A stretch of DNA of 64,000 nucleotides from Candidatus Stoquefichus sp. SB1 (GTDB lineage Bacteria > Bacillota_I > Bacilli_A > Erysipelotrichales > Coprobacillaceae): positions 620,001 to 684,000 of the forward strand of contig NZ_LN852696.1 of the NCBI RefSeq assembly GCF_001244545.1. Direction: 5' to 3'. Numbering within the stretch: the first letter of the stretch is position 1; each line of letters opens with the position of its first letter. Below the pieces are notes generated by a model. It made no database searches, was not told the origin of the DNA, and was given only the letters and a program-made list of their open reading frames with translations. Shown here piece by piece: positions 8,403 to 19,643 of the stretch. The translations under genes were made by a program, and so were the position numbers.

Positions 8403-8596
8403 GTGATATAATGCTTTTGCTAGACATAAAAATGCATGAAAGAAGTTTTTATGTATTACATTATGGGAAGTTTTCTACATTTACATAAACAGATATATTT
8501 TATGAAAATCATACGTGATGATGCTTCGTAATAAATATGACTTGTAGGTTATATTTTCGTGAAATATATGGTAAAATAAGGAAACGAGGTGTAAAT

Positions 8597-10033
8597 ATGG
8601 ATGATTTTAATTTTGAATATGAAAATAAAAAGAAAAGAAAAATGAGGAAAGAACCTCTATATATTATTTTATGCATTATTTGTCTTGTTGTAGGAGGGTT
8701 TGGTGGTTATTTTTTACGTGGAAGCGAAAAAAAGGAAACAAACTCAAAAGAATCAATTTATGATCAGATAGCACAAATTATTGCTAATGATTTTGTTGAT
8801 ACAACGGATACACAGTTAACATTGCAAGAACGTTTATTAGGTGGAATGGTTGCAGGATTGGGAGATCCTTATTCTTCTTATATGAATCAACAGCAATCAC
8901 AAAGTTTGGAAACACAAATTAATGGGACTTTTCAAGGTATTGGAATTACATATACGACCATTGATGGTAATGGTGCATTGGTTTTAGATGTTTATCAAAA
9001 TACACCAGCAGCACAGGCTGGTCTTTTAGCTGGTGATATGATTACACATGTTGAAGGAACTTCTATTGCTGATTATACATCTGAAAAAATAAAAAATGTG
9101 ATTCAAGGTGAGAATGGAACAAATGTATCACTAAGAATTCTAAGAGATGGAAAACCAAAAGACATAATAGCAAAACGAGCAAGTGTTGATACTTCAGTTG
9201 CTTACCAGATTAGACAATCAAACGAGACGAAGATTGGTTATTTACGAATTACAACATTTGGTGAAGGGATTGCAATCCTTATTGAAGATGCTTTAAAGGA
9301 TTTTCAAAAAGCAAAAGTAGAGAATATTGTGATTGATTTGCGTGGAAATGGTGGCGGTTATTTACAGGCGGCCCAGAATATTTTAGATTTATTTATTGAT
9401 GATGGAAAAGTGCTTTTTAGAACTGAGTCAAAACAAGGAAAAGAAGAGGTCTATAAAGCAACAAATCGGGAAAAATATACATTTGAGCATGGCTATATTT
9501 TGGTTAATGGAGAGAGTGCAAGTGCTTCAGAAGTTGTTACATCTGCTTTAAAAGAAGTTCTTAAATATCAGGTAGTTGGTGAGACAACATATGGAAAAGG
9601 AATTGCACAGTCACAAAAAATATTATCTGATTCTTCTATTTTGAAGTATACGAATGCAAAATGGTTAACTTCACAAGGAGAATGGATTAATGGAGTAGGA
9701 ATTAAACCTGATTATGAAGTCCATACAATGTCAATGAGTGATTTTAAAGTGAAGAAAGTAGAAAAGACATATCGCTATGATGATGTAGATGAAAGTATTG
9801 AATATATGCAGGTCATGCTTAAAGAATTGGGATTTGATGTGGATCGTCAGGATGGTTATTTTTCTAAAAAAACAGAAACAGCATTAAAAGCTTTTGAAAA
9901 AGCTTATCAGTTAAAAACAGATGGTCAATATGATAAAAACGATGCATTGATATTACTTAATGCTTTAACATATCATATTTACCAAAAGGTAGAGGATAAA
10001 TGTTATCAGAAAGTAGAAGAATTAGTAAAGTAA
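8597..10033 (+). CDS. S41-family C-terminal processing peptidase with PDZ and peptidoglycan-binding domains
   Basis: Membrane-anchored protease of 478 residues. A short cytoplasmic basic stretch is followed by one hydrophobic segment ([18 protein letters not shown]). A PDZ domain comes next, about residues 110-195 (TFQGIGITY ... [13 protein letters not shown]). The S41 core has RGNGGGY, the catalytic Ser near 309 in [11 protein letters not shown], and Lys near 333 in TYGKGIAQS. The last 80 residues look like a peptidoglycan-binding domain 1 ([11 protein letters not shown]...[11 protein letters not shown]). This is the CtpA/CtpB layout. GAGGTG precedes the ATG at 8597. It starts a run of co-directional genes reaching to lgt. 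Confidence 0.9.
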   Translation: MDDFNFEYENKKKRKMRKEPLYIILCIICLVVGGFGGYFLRGSEKKETNSKESIYDQIAQIIANDFVDTTDTQLTLQERLLGGMVAGLGDPYSSYMNQQQSQSLETQINGTFQGIGITYTTIDGNGALVLDVYQNTPAAQAGLLAGDMITHVEGTSIADYTSEKIKNVIQGENGTNVSLRILRDGKPKDIIAKRASVDTSVAYQIRQSNETKIGYLRITTFGEGIAILIEDALKDFQKAKVENIVIDLRGNGGGYLQAAQNILDLFIDDGKVLFRTESKQGKEEVYKATNREKYTFEHGYILVNGESASASEVVTSALKEVLKYQVVGETTYGKGIAQSQKILSDSSILKYTNAKWLTSQGEWINGVGIKPDYEVHTMSMSDFKVKKVEKTYRYDDVDESIEYMQVMLKELGFDVDRQDGYFSKKTETALKAFEKAYQLKTDGQYDKNDALILLNALTYHIYQKVEDKCYQKVEELVK

Positions 10034-10046
10034 AGGGGTGTTAGAA

Positions 10047-12020
10047 ATGGAGAAGTTTAAACTTGTTTCGCAGTATTCACCAATGGGTGATCAGCCAACG
10101 GCTATTAAACAATTGGTTGAAGGTATTCAGGCAGGGAAAAAAGAACAGGTATTATTGGGTGGTACAGGGACAGGTAAGACTTTTACTGTTTCTAATGTGA
10201 TTGCTCAAGTGAATAAGCCAACTTTGGTTTTAGCCCATAACAAGACTTTAGCAGGACAATTATATTCTGAATTAAAAGAATTTTTTCCTGAAAATAGAGT
10301 TGAATATTTTGTTTCAAACTTTGATTTTTATCAGCCAGAAGCATATATTCCTAAAAGTGATGTTTATATTGATAAAAATGCACAAACCAATTATGAGATT
10401 GAGATGTTACGTTCTGCTGCAATGAATTCTTTGTTGGAAAGAAGAGATACAATTGTCGTGGCATCTGTAGCTTCTATTTATGGACTGGGAAATCCAGAAC
10501 AATATAAGGAAATGATTTTTTCTTTACGAGTAGGGCAGGAAATTGATCGTAAAGAATTATTGATTTATTTAGTTGATCGTCAGTATCAAAGAAATGATAT
10601 TGAGCAATCAAAAGGAACATTTAGAGTTCGTGGAGATGTTATAGAAATTGTGCCAGGACATACAGAAAGTTGGTTAATTCGTATTGAACTTTTTGGTGAT
10701 GAAGTTGAACGTATCAGTGAAGTTGATCCTTTAACAGGAAAAGTTTTAGGAAGCTATCATACATATACTATTTATCCTGCTTATGGATATGTTACAAAAA
10801 GAGAACAGATGTTACATGCATGTGAAACAATTTCAGCTGAACTGAAAGAGCGTTTGCAATATTTTGAGGAGGGTATGAAACCCTTAGAGTATGAACGATT
10901 AGATCAGCGTACCCGTCATGATATTGAAATGTTAAGGGAAGTTGGTATGTGTCCAGGAATCGAAAACTATTCTCGACATATTGATGGACGTCAAGCTGGA
11001 CAAAGACCTTATACATTAATTGATTACTTCCCAAAGGATTTTTTAATGATAGTGGATGAAAGTCACGTGATGTTGCCACAAGTTCGAGGAATGTTTAATG
11101 GTGATCGTAGTCGTAAAGAAACACTTGTTGAATATGGATTTCGTCTACCAAGTGCTTTAGATAATAGACCTTTGCGTTTTGAAGAATTTGAGAAAATTAT
11201 TAATCAGGTCATTTATGTTTCCGCAACACCTGGTGATTATGAATTAGAAAAAACACATGGTGAGTATGCTGAACAGATCATTCGACCAACTGGTCTTTTA
11301 GATCCAGTGATTGAAGTTCGTCCATCTAAGAATCAAATAGATGATATTATTAGCGAAATTAATGATCGTATTGAAAAGAATGAAAGAGTTTTAATTACAA
11401 CTTTAACGAAAAGAATGGCTGAGGATTTGAGTGCATATTTAAAAGAAGTAGGATTAAAGGTTGCTTACTTGCACTCAGATACCAAAACCTTAGAGAGAAC
11501 AGAAATATTGAGGGATTTAAGATTAGGAAAATATGATGTTTTGGTTGGTATTAATCTTTTAAGAGAAGGGTTAGATTTACCAGAAGTTTCTTTGGTGTGT
11601 ATTCTTGATGCTGATAAGGAAGGTTTCTTAAGAAGTGAACGTTCTTTAATTCAGACTATTGGACGTGCGGCAAGAAATGCACATGGAAAAGTTATTATGT
11701 ATGGAGATCATATTACTGATTCGATGCGTAAGGCATTGGATGAAACATCACGCCGTCGAGAAATTCAAGAAGCATATAATAAGGAACATCACATTACACC
11801 ACAAACAATTCATAAAGAGATAAGAGACTTAATACAAGGTAAAGAAACAGTTGATGAAGCAACATCATTGCTTCAAAAAGGTAAAAAAGCTGATAAGAAA
11901 GCAAAGAAGAAATTAATTGATGATCTTGAAAAAGAAATGAAACAGGCTGCTAAGATTCTTGATTTTGAACGTGCTATGGAATTAAGAGATATTATTATGG
12001 AATTAAAAGGTGAAAAGTAA
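10047..12020 (+). CDS. uvrB: UvrABC excinuclease subunit B
   Basis: DNA repair helicase-like subunit that verifies lesions delivered by UvrA and recruits UvrC. The Walker A loop [14 protein letters not shown] is near residue 36, and the DEAD-like box is [13 protein letters not shown]. The beta-hairpin region [11 protein letters not shown] is present. The C-terminal UVR motif ([19 protein letters not shown]) binds UvrC. Length 657 is standard. I chose ATG 10047 over GTG 10038 because AAAGGGG fits it and the sequence then begins [17 protein letters not shown], as in the family. Stop overlaps the next start by one base. Confidence 0.97.
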   Translation: MEKFKLVSQYSPMGDQPTAIKQLVEGIQAGKKEQVLLGGTGTGKTFTVSNVIAQVNKPTLVLAHNKTLAGQLYSELKEFFPENRVEYFVSNFDFYQPEAYIPKSDVYIDKNAQTNYEIEMLRSAAMNSLLERRDTIVVASVASIYGLGNPEQYKEMIFSLRVGQEIDRKELLIYLVDRQYQRNDIEQSKGTFRVRGDVIEIVPGHTESWLIRIELFGDEVERISEVDPLTGKVLGSYHTYTIYPAYGYVTKREQMLHACETISAELKERLQYFEEGMKPLEYERLDQRTRHDIEMLREVGMCPGIENYSRHIDGRQAGQRPYTLIDYFPKDFLMIVDESHVMLPQVRGMFNGDRSRKETLVEYGFRLPSALDNRPLRFEEFEKIINQVIYVSATPGDYELEKTHGEYAEQIIRPTGLLDPVIEVRPSKNQIDDIISEINDRIEKNERVLITTLTKRMAEDLSAYLKEVGLKVAYLHSDTKTLERTEILRDLRLGKYDVLVGINLLREGLDLPEVSLVCILDADKEGFLRSERSLIQTIGRAARNAHGKVIMYGDHITDSMRKALDETSRRREIQEAYNKEHHITPQTIHKEIRDLIQGKETVDEATSLLQKGKKADKKAKKKLIDDLEKEMKQAAKILDFERAMELRDIIMELKGEK

Positions 12021-13366
12021 TGGAATTGAGTATACTTGCTAAGACTGTTTTTGATGATATTATTCAAAATGGTGGATATGTCTATATTGTTGGTGGAAGT
12101 GTTCGTGATGATATTTTAGATATTCATGATGAACAGGATATTGATGTTGAAGTCTATCATATGACATGTCAGCAGTTATATGATGTTTTATCACATCATG
12201 GACAGGTAAATACCTTTGGTGTATCATTTGCCATTATGCAGCTAAAAGAATTACCAGGATATGATTTTGCATTGCCTCGTAAAGAATTAAAAAACGGAAA
12301 TAGACATCAGGATTTTGAAATCATGATTGAACCTGATTTACCTATAGAAAAAGCTATTCAACGACGGGATTTAACAATGAATGCGTTAATGTATGATTAT
12401 CATCAGAAAAAAATTATTGATATGTGTGGAGGTATTTCAGATATTCAAAATAGACTGATTCGTTGTGTTAATCCTGATACATTTAAAGAAGATCCATTAA
12501 GAGTATTAAGAATTGCTCAATTTGCTGCGAGATTTCAAATGTCAATTGATTCTCAAACATTTCAATTGTGTCAGGAAATGGTAAAAGAGGGTATGCTAAA
12601 ACATCTTTCAATTGAGCGTGTTTATCATGAATATTGCAAGATTTTGATGTCGCCTAAACCTTCAATTGGCTTTGAGTTTCTAAGAGATATCAAGGCTTTG
12701 CCAATATATCTTGAGGCTTTAACGACAACAGGACAGCGTCTTGATTATCATCCAGAAGGAGATGTTTTTACTCATACTATGCTAGTTTTAGATATAGCGG
12801 CACTCAGTAAAGATAAAATAGATGAACCGTTATCTTTTATGTGGTCATGTTTACTACATGATATTGGTAAACCTATAGTAACAACATCGGATGGTCATGC
12901 ACCTGGTCATAATGAGGCAGGTGTAGACGTATTTAAACAGGTTGATTTGATTACTTCAAAAAAGCAACGACAATATATTTCAACGATGATCATGTATCAT
13001 ATGCATCTTATGAATATGGCGCGAAATCATGGTAGGGATATTTCTTATTTACGATTGCTGAAAAAGATTGAAGGAAAAGTTTCAATGAATGATTTAGTCT
13101 ATATGAGTTGTTGTGATAAATTAGGTCGAGGCAAAGTTGCACAATCTCAATATGATGCATTTTTAGAGTTTATTAAAGATAAAAGAGAACGATTATCAGA
13201 TCATGCTCCAGTAGCTTTGGTGAGTGGGTTTGATTTGTTAGAGATTGGATTGACCAATGAAAAGAAGTTTAAAGTTATATTGAATGAAGCTTATGATTTA
13301 CAACTTCAGGGATTGGATAAAGAGAGAATATTAAGGAGTTTAAAGAAAAAGTATGATAAAAGATAA
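12020..13366 (+). CDS. cca: tRNA nucleotidyltransferase / poly(A) polymerase family with HD domain
   Basis: Nucleotidyltransferase-fold enzyme of 448 residues. The catalytic motif is [14 protein letters not shown] with DIDVEVY supplying the metal-binding acidic residues. It is followed by [14 protein letters not shown], the RRD-NA motif of class II CCA-adding enzymes, and a C-terminal HD hydrolase domain (CLLHDIGKP, then YHMHLMN). Its likely job is adding or repairing the CCA tail of tRNAs. AGGTGA lies seven bases before the ATG. It is nested between uvrB (one-base overlap) and uvrA (14-base overlap). The symbol is by family; a poly(A) polymerase role is less likely. Confidence 0.88.
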   Translation: MELSILAKTVFDDIIQNGGYVYIVGGSVRDDILDIHDEQDIDVEVYHMTCQQLYDVLSHHGQVNTFGVSFAIMQLKELPGYDFALPRKELKNGNRHQDFEIMIEPDLPIEKAIQRRDLTMNALMYDYHQKKIIDMCGGISDIQNRLIRCVNPDTFKEDPLRVLRIAQFAARFQMSIDSQTFQLCQEMVKEGMLKHLSIERVYHEYCKILMSPKPSIGFEFLRDIKALPIYLEALTTTGQRLDYHPEGDVFTHTMLVLDIAALSKDKIDEPLSFMWSCLLHDIGKPIVTTSDGHAPGHNEAGVDVFKQVDLITSKKQRQYISTMIMYHMHLMNMARNHGRDISYLRLLKKIEGKVSMNDLVYMSCCDKLGRGKVAQSQYDAFLEFIKDKRERLSDHAPVALVSGFDLLEIGLTNEKKFKVILNEAYDLQLQGLDKERILRSLKKKYDKR

Positions 13367-16178
13367 AATTATTATCAAAGGAGCTAGAGTCAATAATTTA
13401 AAGAATATTGATGTTGAAATTCCACGTGATAAACTTGTGATTATGACAGGATTATCTGGAAGTGGTAAAACATCATTAGCTTTTGATACGATTTATGCTG
13501 AAGGACAGAGACGTTATGTTGAATCTTTAAGCGCTTATGCGAGACAATTTTTAGGTGGAGTTGAGAAACCTGATGTTGATAGTATCGAGGGATTATCTCC
13601 TTCTATAGCGATTGATCAAAAAACAACTTCTAATAACCCACGTTCTACAGTGGGAACAGTGACTGAAATATTTGATTATTTGAGATTGCTTTATGCAAGA
13701 GTTGGACATGCTTATTGTCCTGAACATCATGTATTAATTGAATCACAAACGATAAAACAAATGGTCGATACTGTTGATACTTATGAAGATGGGACAAAGT
13801 TACAAGTACTAGCAAGAATGTGTAAAAATCAAAAAGGAACTCATAAAGATTTATTAGAGGACTTAATGAAAGATGGTTTTGTTAGAGTTAAAGTTGATGG
13901 TGAAACAAAATTATTAGAAGAAGAAATTGTTTTAGATAAAAATAAGAAACATAATATTGATGTTGTAGTTGATAGAATTGTAAAAAAAGAAGGTTATCGT
14001 TCACGTTTAGCAGATTCTTTGGAAACCGCTTTGAAATTAACTGGTGGAGAAGCGATTGTTGAAAATTTAAATGAAAAGACAGAAAAATTATTTTCACAAC
14101 ATTTGGCATGTCCACATTGTGGATTTAGTGTTCCAAAACTAGAACCACGATTGTTTTCTTTTAATAATCCGTTAGGAGCTTGTCCGGATTGTAAAGGAAT
14201 TGGTGTGAAAAATGAAGTTGATGATGATTTATTGATTCCTGATTGGTCTTTAAGTATTAATCAAGGTGGATTACGTTATTTTAAGACATCTGTTGGAACG
14301 GATCGTATTGAATGGCAAAGATTTCTTGTTTTATGTCGTGAGTATCATATTGATTTAGATAAACCGCTTAAAGATTTTTCTAAGAAAGAATTGAATATTA
14401 TTTTAAGAGGATCAGATCGTCCTATTACTTATACAATTCAATCAAGTTCAGGAAATGTTTCTAAAACGACAAAATATATTGAAGGTGTCAAAACCCTTAT
14501 TGAAAGAAGATATGAAGAAACAACATCAGCATGGTCAAAGGAATGGTACGCTTCTTTTATGGCTGAACATACATGTCCAACTTGTCAGGGAAGACGTTTA
14601 AATGATCAGGTTTTAAGTGTTCAAGTTGGTGGATTGAATATTAGTGAGTTTACAGATATGTCAATTGAAAAAGCTCTTGTTTTTATTCAGGAATTAAAAT
14701 TAAATGAGACTGAAACAAATATTGCAAGATTAATTATTAAGGAAATTAAGGATCGTTTAACTTTTTTGAATGATGTTGGATTAGGCTATTTAACACTTTC
14801 AAGAAGAGCTGGGGGATTATCTGGTGGAGAAGCACAACGTATCCGTTTGGCAACACAGATTGGTTCACGTTTAACAGGTGTCCTTTATGTTTTAGATGAA
14901 CCATCAATTGGTTTACATCAGCGAGATAATGAAAAATTAATTAAAACACTATGTAATATGCGAGATCTAGGTAATAGCGTGATTGTAGTAGAACATGATG
15001 AAGATACTATGCGTGCATCTGATTATATCATTGATATTGGACCAGGAGCGGGAGTTCATGGTGGTGAAGTTATTGCGACTGGTACTCCAGAAGAAATTAT
15101 GCATAATCCTCATTCGATCACTGGAAAATATTTATCTGGTGAATATCAGATTCCTGTTCCTAAAAAGCGTCGTAAAGGAAATGGTTTATTTATAGAAATT
15201 AAAGGTGCACAAGAAAATAATCTTAAAAATATTAATGTGAAATTTCCATTAGGTAAATTTGTTTGTGTGACGGGGGTTTCAGGTAGTGGAAAGTCAACGT
15301 TGGTGAATGAAATTCTATGTAAGGCAGTTCGTTCAAAACTTTATCATTCAAAAGAGAAACCAGGAAAACACAAGGATATACTTGGTTTGGATAATGTAGA
15401 TAAGGTTATTGAAGTTTCACAAGATCCAATTGGGAGAACACCACGTTCGAATCCTGTCACATATACTGGTGTATTTGATGATATTCGTGACCTATTTGCC
15501 AAAACACCAGAAGCCAAAATGAGAGGTTATGATAAAGGACGTTTTTCATTTAATGTAAAAGGTGGACGTTGTGAAGCGTGTCAGGGAGATGGTGTAAAAC
15601 GTATAAGTATGCATTTCTTACCTGATGTTTATGTACCATGTGAAGAATGTGGTGGTAAACGTTATAATGAAGAGACTTTACAAGTTACATATAAAGATAA
15701 GACAATTTATGATGTTTTGGAAATGACAATAGAGGATTCATTGGAATTTTTTGATAATTTACCTCGTATTCGTTCTAAACTACAGACAATTCATGATGTA
15801 GGATTAGGATATGTGAAATTAGGACAAAGTGCAACAACACTTTCTGGCGGAGAAGCTCAGCGTGTAAAACTAGCGAGTGAACTTCAAAAGAGAGCTACTG
15901 GAAAGACTGTTTATATTCTTGATGAGCCAACAACTGGATTGCATAGTCATGATGTCGCACGTTTAATTGAAGTCTTAAATCGTATTGTTGATCAGGGAGA
16001 TACTGTCATTGTGATTGAACATAATTTAGATGTGATTAAAGTTGCTGATCATATTATCGATTTAGGATTGGAAGGTGGCGACAATGGTGGTACAATTGTA
16101 GTATCAGGTACGCCTGAAAAAGTTGCTAAAAACGAAGAAAGTCACACAGGACGTTTTCTTAAGAAAGTGTTAGAGTAG
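13353..16178 (+). CDS. uvrA: UvrABC excinuclease subunit A
   Basis: Duplicated ABC ATPase of 941 residues that detects DNA damage. First Walker A is [14 protein letters not shown] near residue 33; second is [13 protein letters not shown] near 640. Signature motifs [12 protein letters not shown] and [12 protein letters not shown] are both present. Two zinc modules are visible: CPHCGFSVP...CPDCKG and CEACQGDG...CEECGG. Length is standard. AAGGAG lies rather far (14 bases) from the ATG, inside the preceding gene, suggesting coupling to it. Confidence 0.98.
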   Translation: MIKDKIIIKGARVNNLKNIDVEIPRDKLVIMTGLSGSGKTSLAFDTIYAEGQRRYVESLSAYARQFLGGVEKPDVDSIEGLSPSIAIDQKTTSNNPRSTVGTVTEIFDYLRLLYARVGHAYCPEHHVLIESQTIKQMVDTVDTYEDGTKLQVLARMCKNQKGTHKDLLEDLMKDGFVRVKVDGETKLLEEEIVLDKNKKHNIDVVVDRIVKKEGYRSRLADSLETALKLTGGEAIVENLNEKTEKLFSQHLACPHCGFSVPKLEPRLFSFNNPLGACPDCKGIGVKNEVDDDLLIPDWSLSINQGGLRYFKTSVGTDRIEWQRFLVLCREYHIDLDKPLKDFSKKELNIILRGSDRPITYTIQSSSGNVSKTTKYIEGVKTLIERRYEETTSAWSKEWYASFMAEHTCPTCQGRRLNDQVLSVQVGGLNISEFTDMSIEKALVFIQELKLNETETNIARLIIKEIKDRLTFLNDVGLGYLTLSRRAGGLSGGEAQRIRLATQIGSRLTGVLYVLDEPSIGLHQRDNEKLIKTLCNMRDLGNSVIVVEHDEDTMRASDYIIDIGPGAGVHGGEVIATGTPEEIMHNPHSITGKYLSGEYQIPVPKKRRKGNGLFIEIKGAQENNLKNINVKFPLGKFVCVTGVSGSGKSTLVNEILCKAVRSKLYHSKEKPGKHKDILGLDNVDKVIEVSQDPIGRTPRSNPVTYTGVFDDIRDLFAKTPEAKMRGYDKGRFSFNVKGGRCEACQGDGVKRISMHFLPDVYVPCEECGGKRYNEETLQVTYKDKTIYDVLEMTIEDSLEFFDNLPRIRSKLQTIHDVGLGYVKLGQSATTLSGGEAQRVKLASELQKRATGKTVYILDEPTTGLHSHDVARLIEVLNRIVDQGDTVIVIEHNLDVIKVADHIIDLGLEGGDNGGTIVVSGTPEKVAKNEESHTGRFLKKVLE

Positions 16179-16188
16179 GAGGAATTAT

Positions 16189-17124
16189 ATGGGTAAATCA
16201 GTCAAATTGAAAGATTTATTAAAATCACCGAGTTATGTTCAAGTTTCAGGTGACGAAAGATCACTTGAAAGAGAGATTTTCGTAGCTGAAATGAATCGAC
16301 CAGGTTTTGAATTAGCAGGATTTTTTAAACATACTGATTTTCGAAGAATTATTCTTTTTGGAGAAAAAGAAATTGCATTTGTTCGTGAAATGAGTAAAGA
16401 AGCGCAACTGGCTTGTTTTTCTAAATTGGCTAATGATGAAACACCATGCATTATTATTGCAAAAGGATATGAATGTCCTGAGATATTGAAAAATATTGCA
16501 TCAAAGCGTAATTTTCCAATTTTTGAAACAAAGCAGGCAACAGGACGTGTTTCTATTGATCTTACAGGGACTTTGGATGAAGCATTAGCTGCTGAAACTT
16601 TAATTCATGGTGTGTTCTTGAATATCTATGGAAAAGGTGTTGTGATTCGAGGAGATAGTGGAATTGGTAAGTCTGAAATTGCTTTAGAGTTGATAAAAAG
16701 AGGACATTTGTTAATTGCTGATGATGCTATTGAACTTTATCATATTGGACAGGGAATTGTAGGCAGAGCACCAGAGGTTTTAAGGAATTTATTAGAAATA
16801 AGAGGAATTGGTGTTATTGATGTTTCAAAGATGTTTGGAGTTGCATCCATTTTACCAAAAGATAATGTTGATTTGATTATTCAGTTAGATAGATGGTTAC
16901 CATCTCGTGAATATACAAGAATTGGTGTTGAAGAAGATGATGTTACTGAAGAAATTTTGACAGTACAAATCCCTAAAATTGTTGTCCCAGTAACGGGTGG
17001 AAGAAGCATGTCAGCTATCATTGAAGCGGCTGTTATGAATATGCAATTGAAAGATTCTGGTTTTGATTCAAGTAAAGAATTTGTAAATCGTATTCTTGAT
17101 AACATTAAGAGTAAATCATCATGA
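16189..17124 (+). CDS. hprK: HPr kinase/phosphorylase
   Basis: Bifunctional enzyme that phosphorylates HPr of the PTS on Ser46 and removes the phosphate, setting carbon catabolite control with CcpA. The Walker A loop GDSGIGKSEIALELI is near residue 154, and the HprK signature LLEIRGIGVIDV is near residue 203. Length 311 is standard. AGGAGG precedes the ATG. It overlaps lgt by four bases, a pairing common in Bacillota. Its presence supports reading the AAACGTTT-type sites at 54.5-62.5 kb as possible cre sites. Confidence 0.97.
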   Translation: MGKSVKLKDLLKSPSYVQVSGDERSLEREIFVAEMNRPGFELAGFFKHTDFRRIILFGEKEIAFVREMSKEAQLACFSKLANDETPCIIIAKGYECPEILKNIASKRNFPIFETKQATGRVSIDLTGTLDEALAAETLIHGVFLNIYGKGVVIRGDSGIGKSEIALELIKRGHLLIADDAIELYHIGQGIVGRAPEVLRNLLEIRGIGVIDVSKMFGVASILPKDNVDLIIQLDRWLPSREYTRIGVEEDDVTEEILTVQIPKIVVPVTGGRSMSAIIEAAVMNMQLKDSGFDSSKEFVNRILDNIKSKSS

Positions 17125-17930
17125 TATTTTTTGAAGATTTTTCTACATTTATATCTATAGGTCCTTTCCATATTCAATGGTATGCGATTGTGATTTTATG
17201 TGGAGCATGTTTTGCATATTTTTTAGGACAGTATCGATTTAAACAGTTAGGGTATGATAAAGAAATCTTATCAGATTATTTCTTTGCATTATTATTTATT
17301 GGTATTATTGGGGCGAGAATTTGGTATGTCATTTTCACATACAATGAGATGTATGCTGCTAATCCAATGGAAATTTTTGCTATTTGGCATGGCGGATTAG
17401 CGATTCAAGGTGGGATCTTTACAGGATTGATTTATAGTTATTTCTTCTTTAAAAAAAGGAATATTCCTTTCTTGGTTGCAGGTGATGCGATTATGCCTGG
17501 AGTTTTGATTGCGCAAGCTTGTGGGAGATGGGGGAATTTCTTTAATCATGAAGCTTTTGGTGGTGAAGTCAGTTTGAATTTCCTTCAATCTTTACATTTA
17601 CCACAATTTATCATTGACAATATGTATATTGGAGGTGCTTATCATCATCCAACTTTCTTATATGAATCAGTTGGAAATTTGATTGCCTTTTTATTGATTA
17701 TCTTTGTCATAAGAAGATTTCAAAAACATATTGGTATTCAATTCTTTAGTTATTTTGTGTTATATGGTGTTGTTAGATTTTTTGTAGAAGGATTAAGAAC
17801 GGATAGTTTGATGTTTGGACCCATCCGAATGGCTCAGCTAATATCTATTGTCTTTTTAGTTGTTGGAATCATTGGTATTGTTTATGTTCATTTAAAAGGA
17901 CAAAAGGTTGATGAATTTCAAGTGGAGTAG
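17121..17930 (+). CDS. lgt: Prolipoprotein diacylglyceryl transferase
   Basis: Seven-helix membrane enzyme (269 residues) that attaches diacylglycerol to the lipobox cysteine of prolipoproteins. Family motifs are visible: FHIQWYAIVI, WHGGLAIQGGI, and the signature GRWGNFFNHEAFGG. Substrates in this window would include the lipoproteins at 30738 and 31953. It overlaps hprK by four bases and ends the operon. Its own terminator hairpin, which starts inside the last codons, has been split by an insertion sequence. Confidence 0.97.
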   Translation: MIFFEDFSTFISIGPFHIQWYAIVILCGACFAYFLGQYRFKQLGYDKEILSDYFFALLFIGIIGARIWYVIFTYNEMYAANPMEIFAIWHGGLAIQGGIFTGLIYSYFFFKKRNIPFLVAGDAIMPGVLIAQACGRWGNFFNHEAFGGEVSLNFLQSLHLPQFIIDNMYIGGAYHHPTFLYESVGNLIAFLLIIFVIRRFQKHIGIQFFSYFVLYGVVRFFVEGLRTDSLMFGPIRMAQLISIVFLVVGIIGIVYVHLKGQKVDEFQVE

Positions 17931-17937
17931 AGAAATC
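17930..17937. repeat. Target-site duplication, left copy
   Basis: GAGAAATC here is repeated exactly at 19542-19549, flanking the insertion sequence. Eight bases is the usual duplication length for ISL3 elements. Confidence 0.9.
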
Positions 17938-17961
17938 GGCTCTGTGTCAAGAGTGGAGGAT

Positions 17962-17999
17962 AAAGGAATAACTATTGAAAAATAGGGATTCCTTTTTTT
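17962..17999. terminator. Terminator inside the left end of the IS
   Basis: AAAGGAAT pairs with ATTCCTTT, with an inner stem CTATT / AATAG around GAAA, followed by a T-run on the plus strand. It contains the transposase stop codon. It can stop transcripts arriving from lgt as well as the transposase message, replacing the split lgt terminator. Confidence 0.75.
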
Positions 18000-19414
18000 C
18001 TGTCTTTATAAGTAAAAGTATAACTATATCCAAGATGTAAAAATATGCGTTTTCTTAAATTGTAGAAATATCTGAAACCATATGCATTCCTTTTGACAAG
18101 TTTGATTTTATTATTCATTCCTTCAATGAATCCATTATTAAAGCTCGTTCTATATGATCTGTTTCTTCTTTTGTATATGGTTGTATAGGATAATGAACAT
18201 AAAAGAGGAATAAACCATCTCTTTCTAAAGTTTTTAGCAGTTATCTGATAATAACTATTTTGAGTATCAAAGATATAATCAAGCCATCTGTTTAATTCTT
18301 TTTTGTAGTCATTATGTTTTTCATGTATAAGTTTCAATAGATTCTGATAAATTTCATAGTTATCAAGCATTTCTAAAATGACAAGAGAATCGAACATAGT
18401 ATTATCATCACAGTCTTTATCATTTCTTCTTTCACTAAGATCATAAAGATAATCAATATAGGAAGCACAGGTAAAGTATCTTTTCAGATGAAAATCATAC
18501 CATGTCTTTTCATTATCCAGATCTTTTCTGAATTTATAGAATAATCGAAGCTGTCTTTTGATAGATTTAGCTAATGGCTGATAGTGAAGAGAAGAACAGG
18601 CATCGAGTCTTGACTGGATAAAATTCTGACCAGCAAGTCTGACGTAATGAAACCTGTCACATATAATCTGGGCATGAGGGAAAAGAGAATGCATAATACA
18701 GTAAAAAGGACCAGAAAGATCCATAATGATAAACTTAACCTTCTTTCTTTCAGAGAAGGGAAACCTAAGGAAATAGTTTTTCAGGAAGGAAGCTTTTCTA
18801 TCTTCGATAATATCAAGAGTTTTACCAGTGATAGGATTGACTATATTAAAAGCATAAGTTCCCTTATCGCTGGTAGCCTTAAATTCATCAATAGAGATAA
18901 CAGAGGAAAGATGATAGAATCTATCAGGAATATGGATATTTTCACTGAAGATGCGATACATAGTATTTTTACCAAGGCCATGCATTCTGGAGATGGAAGC
19001 CATAGAATGATTTTCATTCAATTCAAAAAGAGCGGACTGAACATTAGGAATAGTAGCCTTTCTATTGTAAAACTGAAAAGGAATATCTTCAACGAAATAG
19101 GAAGAACAGTCATGACAAATATATCTGTGATAGGAAACCACAAGAACGACAGGGAGAGAGCCAAAGGAGAAATGCTTAAGATTGATAGATCTTGTTCCTT
19201 TAGATATGTGATGATTATATGAACCGCAGTGAGGACAGACAAGAGGAGAGACTTGAGATTTAAGATGGATGAATAAAGTGAGAACACCGTTAGAATCAGG
19301 AACTTTTTTAAGACATGAAGAAGAATCATCAAAGGGAGCAGGAATAAAAAGATGAGAAAAATGATTAATTTGTAGAATTTCAAGAATAAGATTGATATAA
19401 TCAGAAGTGGACAT
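17972..19414 (-). CDS. ISL3-family transposase
   Basis: DDE transposase of 480 residues. Zinc-ribbon cysteines are near residue 50 (VCPHCGSYNHH) and residue 90 (YRYICHDCSSYF, here YHRYICHDCSS). A helix-turn-helix lies near residue 135 (HSMASISRMHGLGKNTMYRI). Catalytic regions SIDEFKATSDKG, IIMDLSGPFYCIM with ICDRFHYVRLAGQNF, and FIEGMNNKIKLVKRNAYGFR are intact. I chose the ATG at 19414 because TTGGAGG precedes it. It is the only gene of the IS. Confidence 0.93.
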   Translation of the reverse strand: MSTSDYINLILEILQINHFSHLFIPAPFDDSSSCLKKVPDSNGVLTLFIHLKSQVSPLVCPHCGSYNHHISKGTRSINLKHFSFGSLPVVLVVSYHRYICHDCSSYFVEDIPFQFYNRKATIPNVQSALFELNENHSMASISRMHGLGKNTMYRIFSENIHIPDRFYHLSSVISIDEFKATSDKGTYAFNIVNPITGKTLDIIEDRKASFLKNYFLRFPFSERKKVKFIIMDLSGPFYCIMHSLFPHAQIICDRFHYVRLAGQNFIQSRLDACSSLHYQPLAKSIKRQLRLFYKFRKDLDNEKTWYDFHLKRYFTCASYIDYLYDLSERRNDKDCDDNTMFDSLVILEMLDNYEIYQNLLKLIHEKHNDYKKELNRWLDYIFDTQNSYYQITAKNFRKRWFIPLLCSLSYTTIYKRRNRSYRTSFNNGFIEGMNNKIKLVKRNAYGFRYFYNLRKRIFLHLGYSYTFTYKDRKKGIPIFQ

Positions 19415-19541
19415 AATATATAACCTCCAAAGAATTTTAGTTAGCACATAAATTTTACAGTAAGGTTATAGTTATGTCTATTTTTATATAAAAAATAAAA
19501 CTGAAAGATTTATTTAAATCCTCCAGTTAAATTATAGAGCC

Positions 19542-19549
19542 GAGAAATC
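19542..19549. repeat. Target-site duplication, right copy
   Basis: Exact copy of GAGAAATC at 17930-17937. The following TACTCTTTTTT is the detached right half of the original lgt terminator. Confidence 0.9.
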
Positions 19550-19643
19550 TACTCTTTTTTGTACATCGATAAAAATAAGAATTTGAATAATGTTCATGAA
19601 TATTTCATATAGAATGTTTATAATAAGAACATGAGGTGATAAC

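Larger units (their letters stand above)
17938..19541 (-). mobile_element. Complete ISL3-family insertion sequence, 1604 bp
   Basis: The left end reads GGCTCTGTGTCAAGAG inward and the right end reads GGCTCTATAATTTAAC inward. The imperfect terminal repeats of about 27 bases share GGCTCT and, 10 bases further in, TGGAGGAT. GGCTCTxTGTCAA is the usual start of ISL3 ends in Bacillota. The element carries one transposase gene and is flanked by an 8-bp duplication, GAGAAATC. Both ends, the duplication and an open transposase suggest it is recent and intact. It sits in the lgt terminator. Confidence 0.93.

Noticed and set aside
8306-8488. 60-codon frame after the DtxR/MntR-like gene
   Set aside because: It runs through the terminator and the palindrome, has no ribosome binding site and no recognisable sequence.
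18647-19222. 191-codon plus-strand frame inside the IS
   Set aside because: Antisense to the transposase, which has full motif support; the long frame follows from its codon bias.
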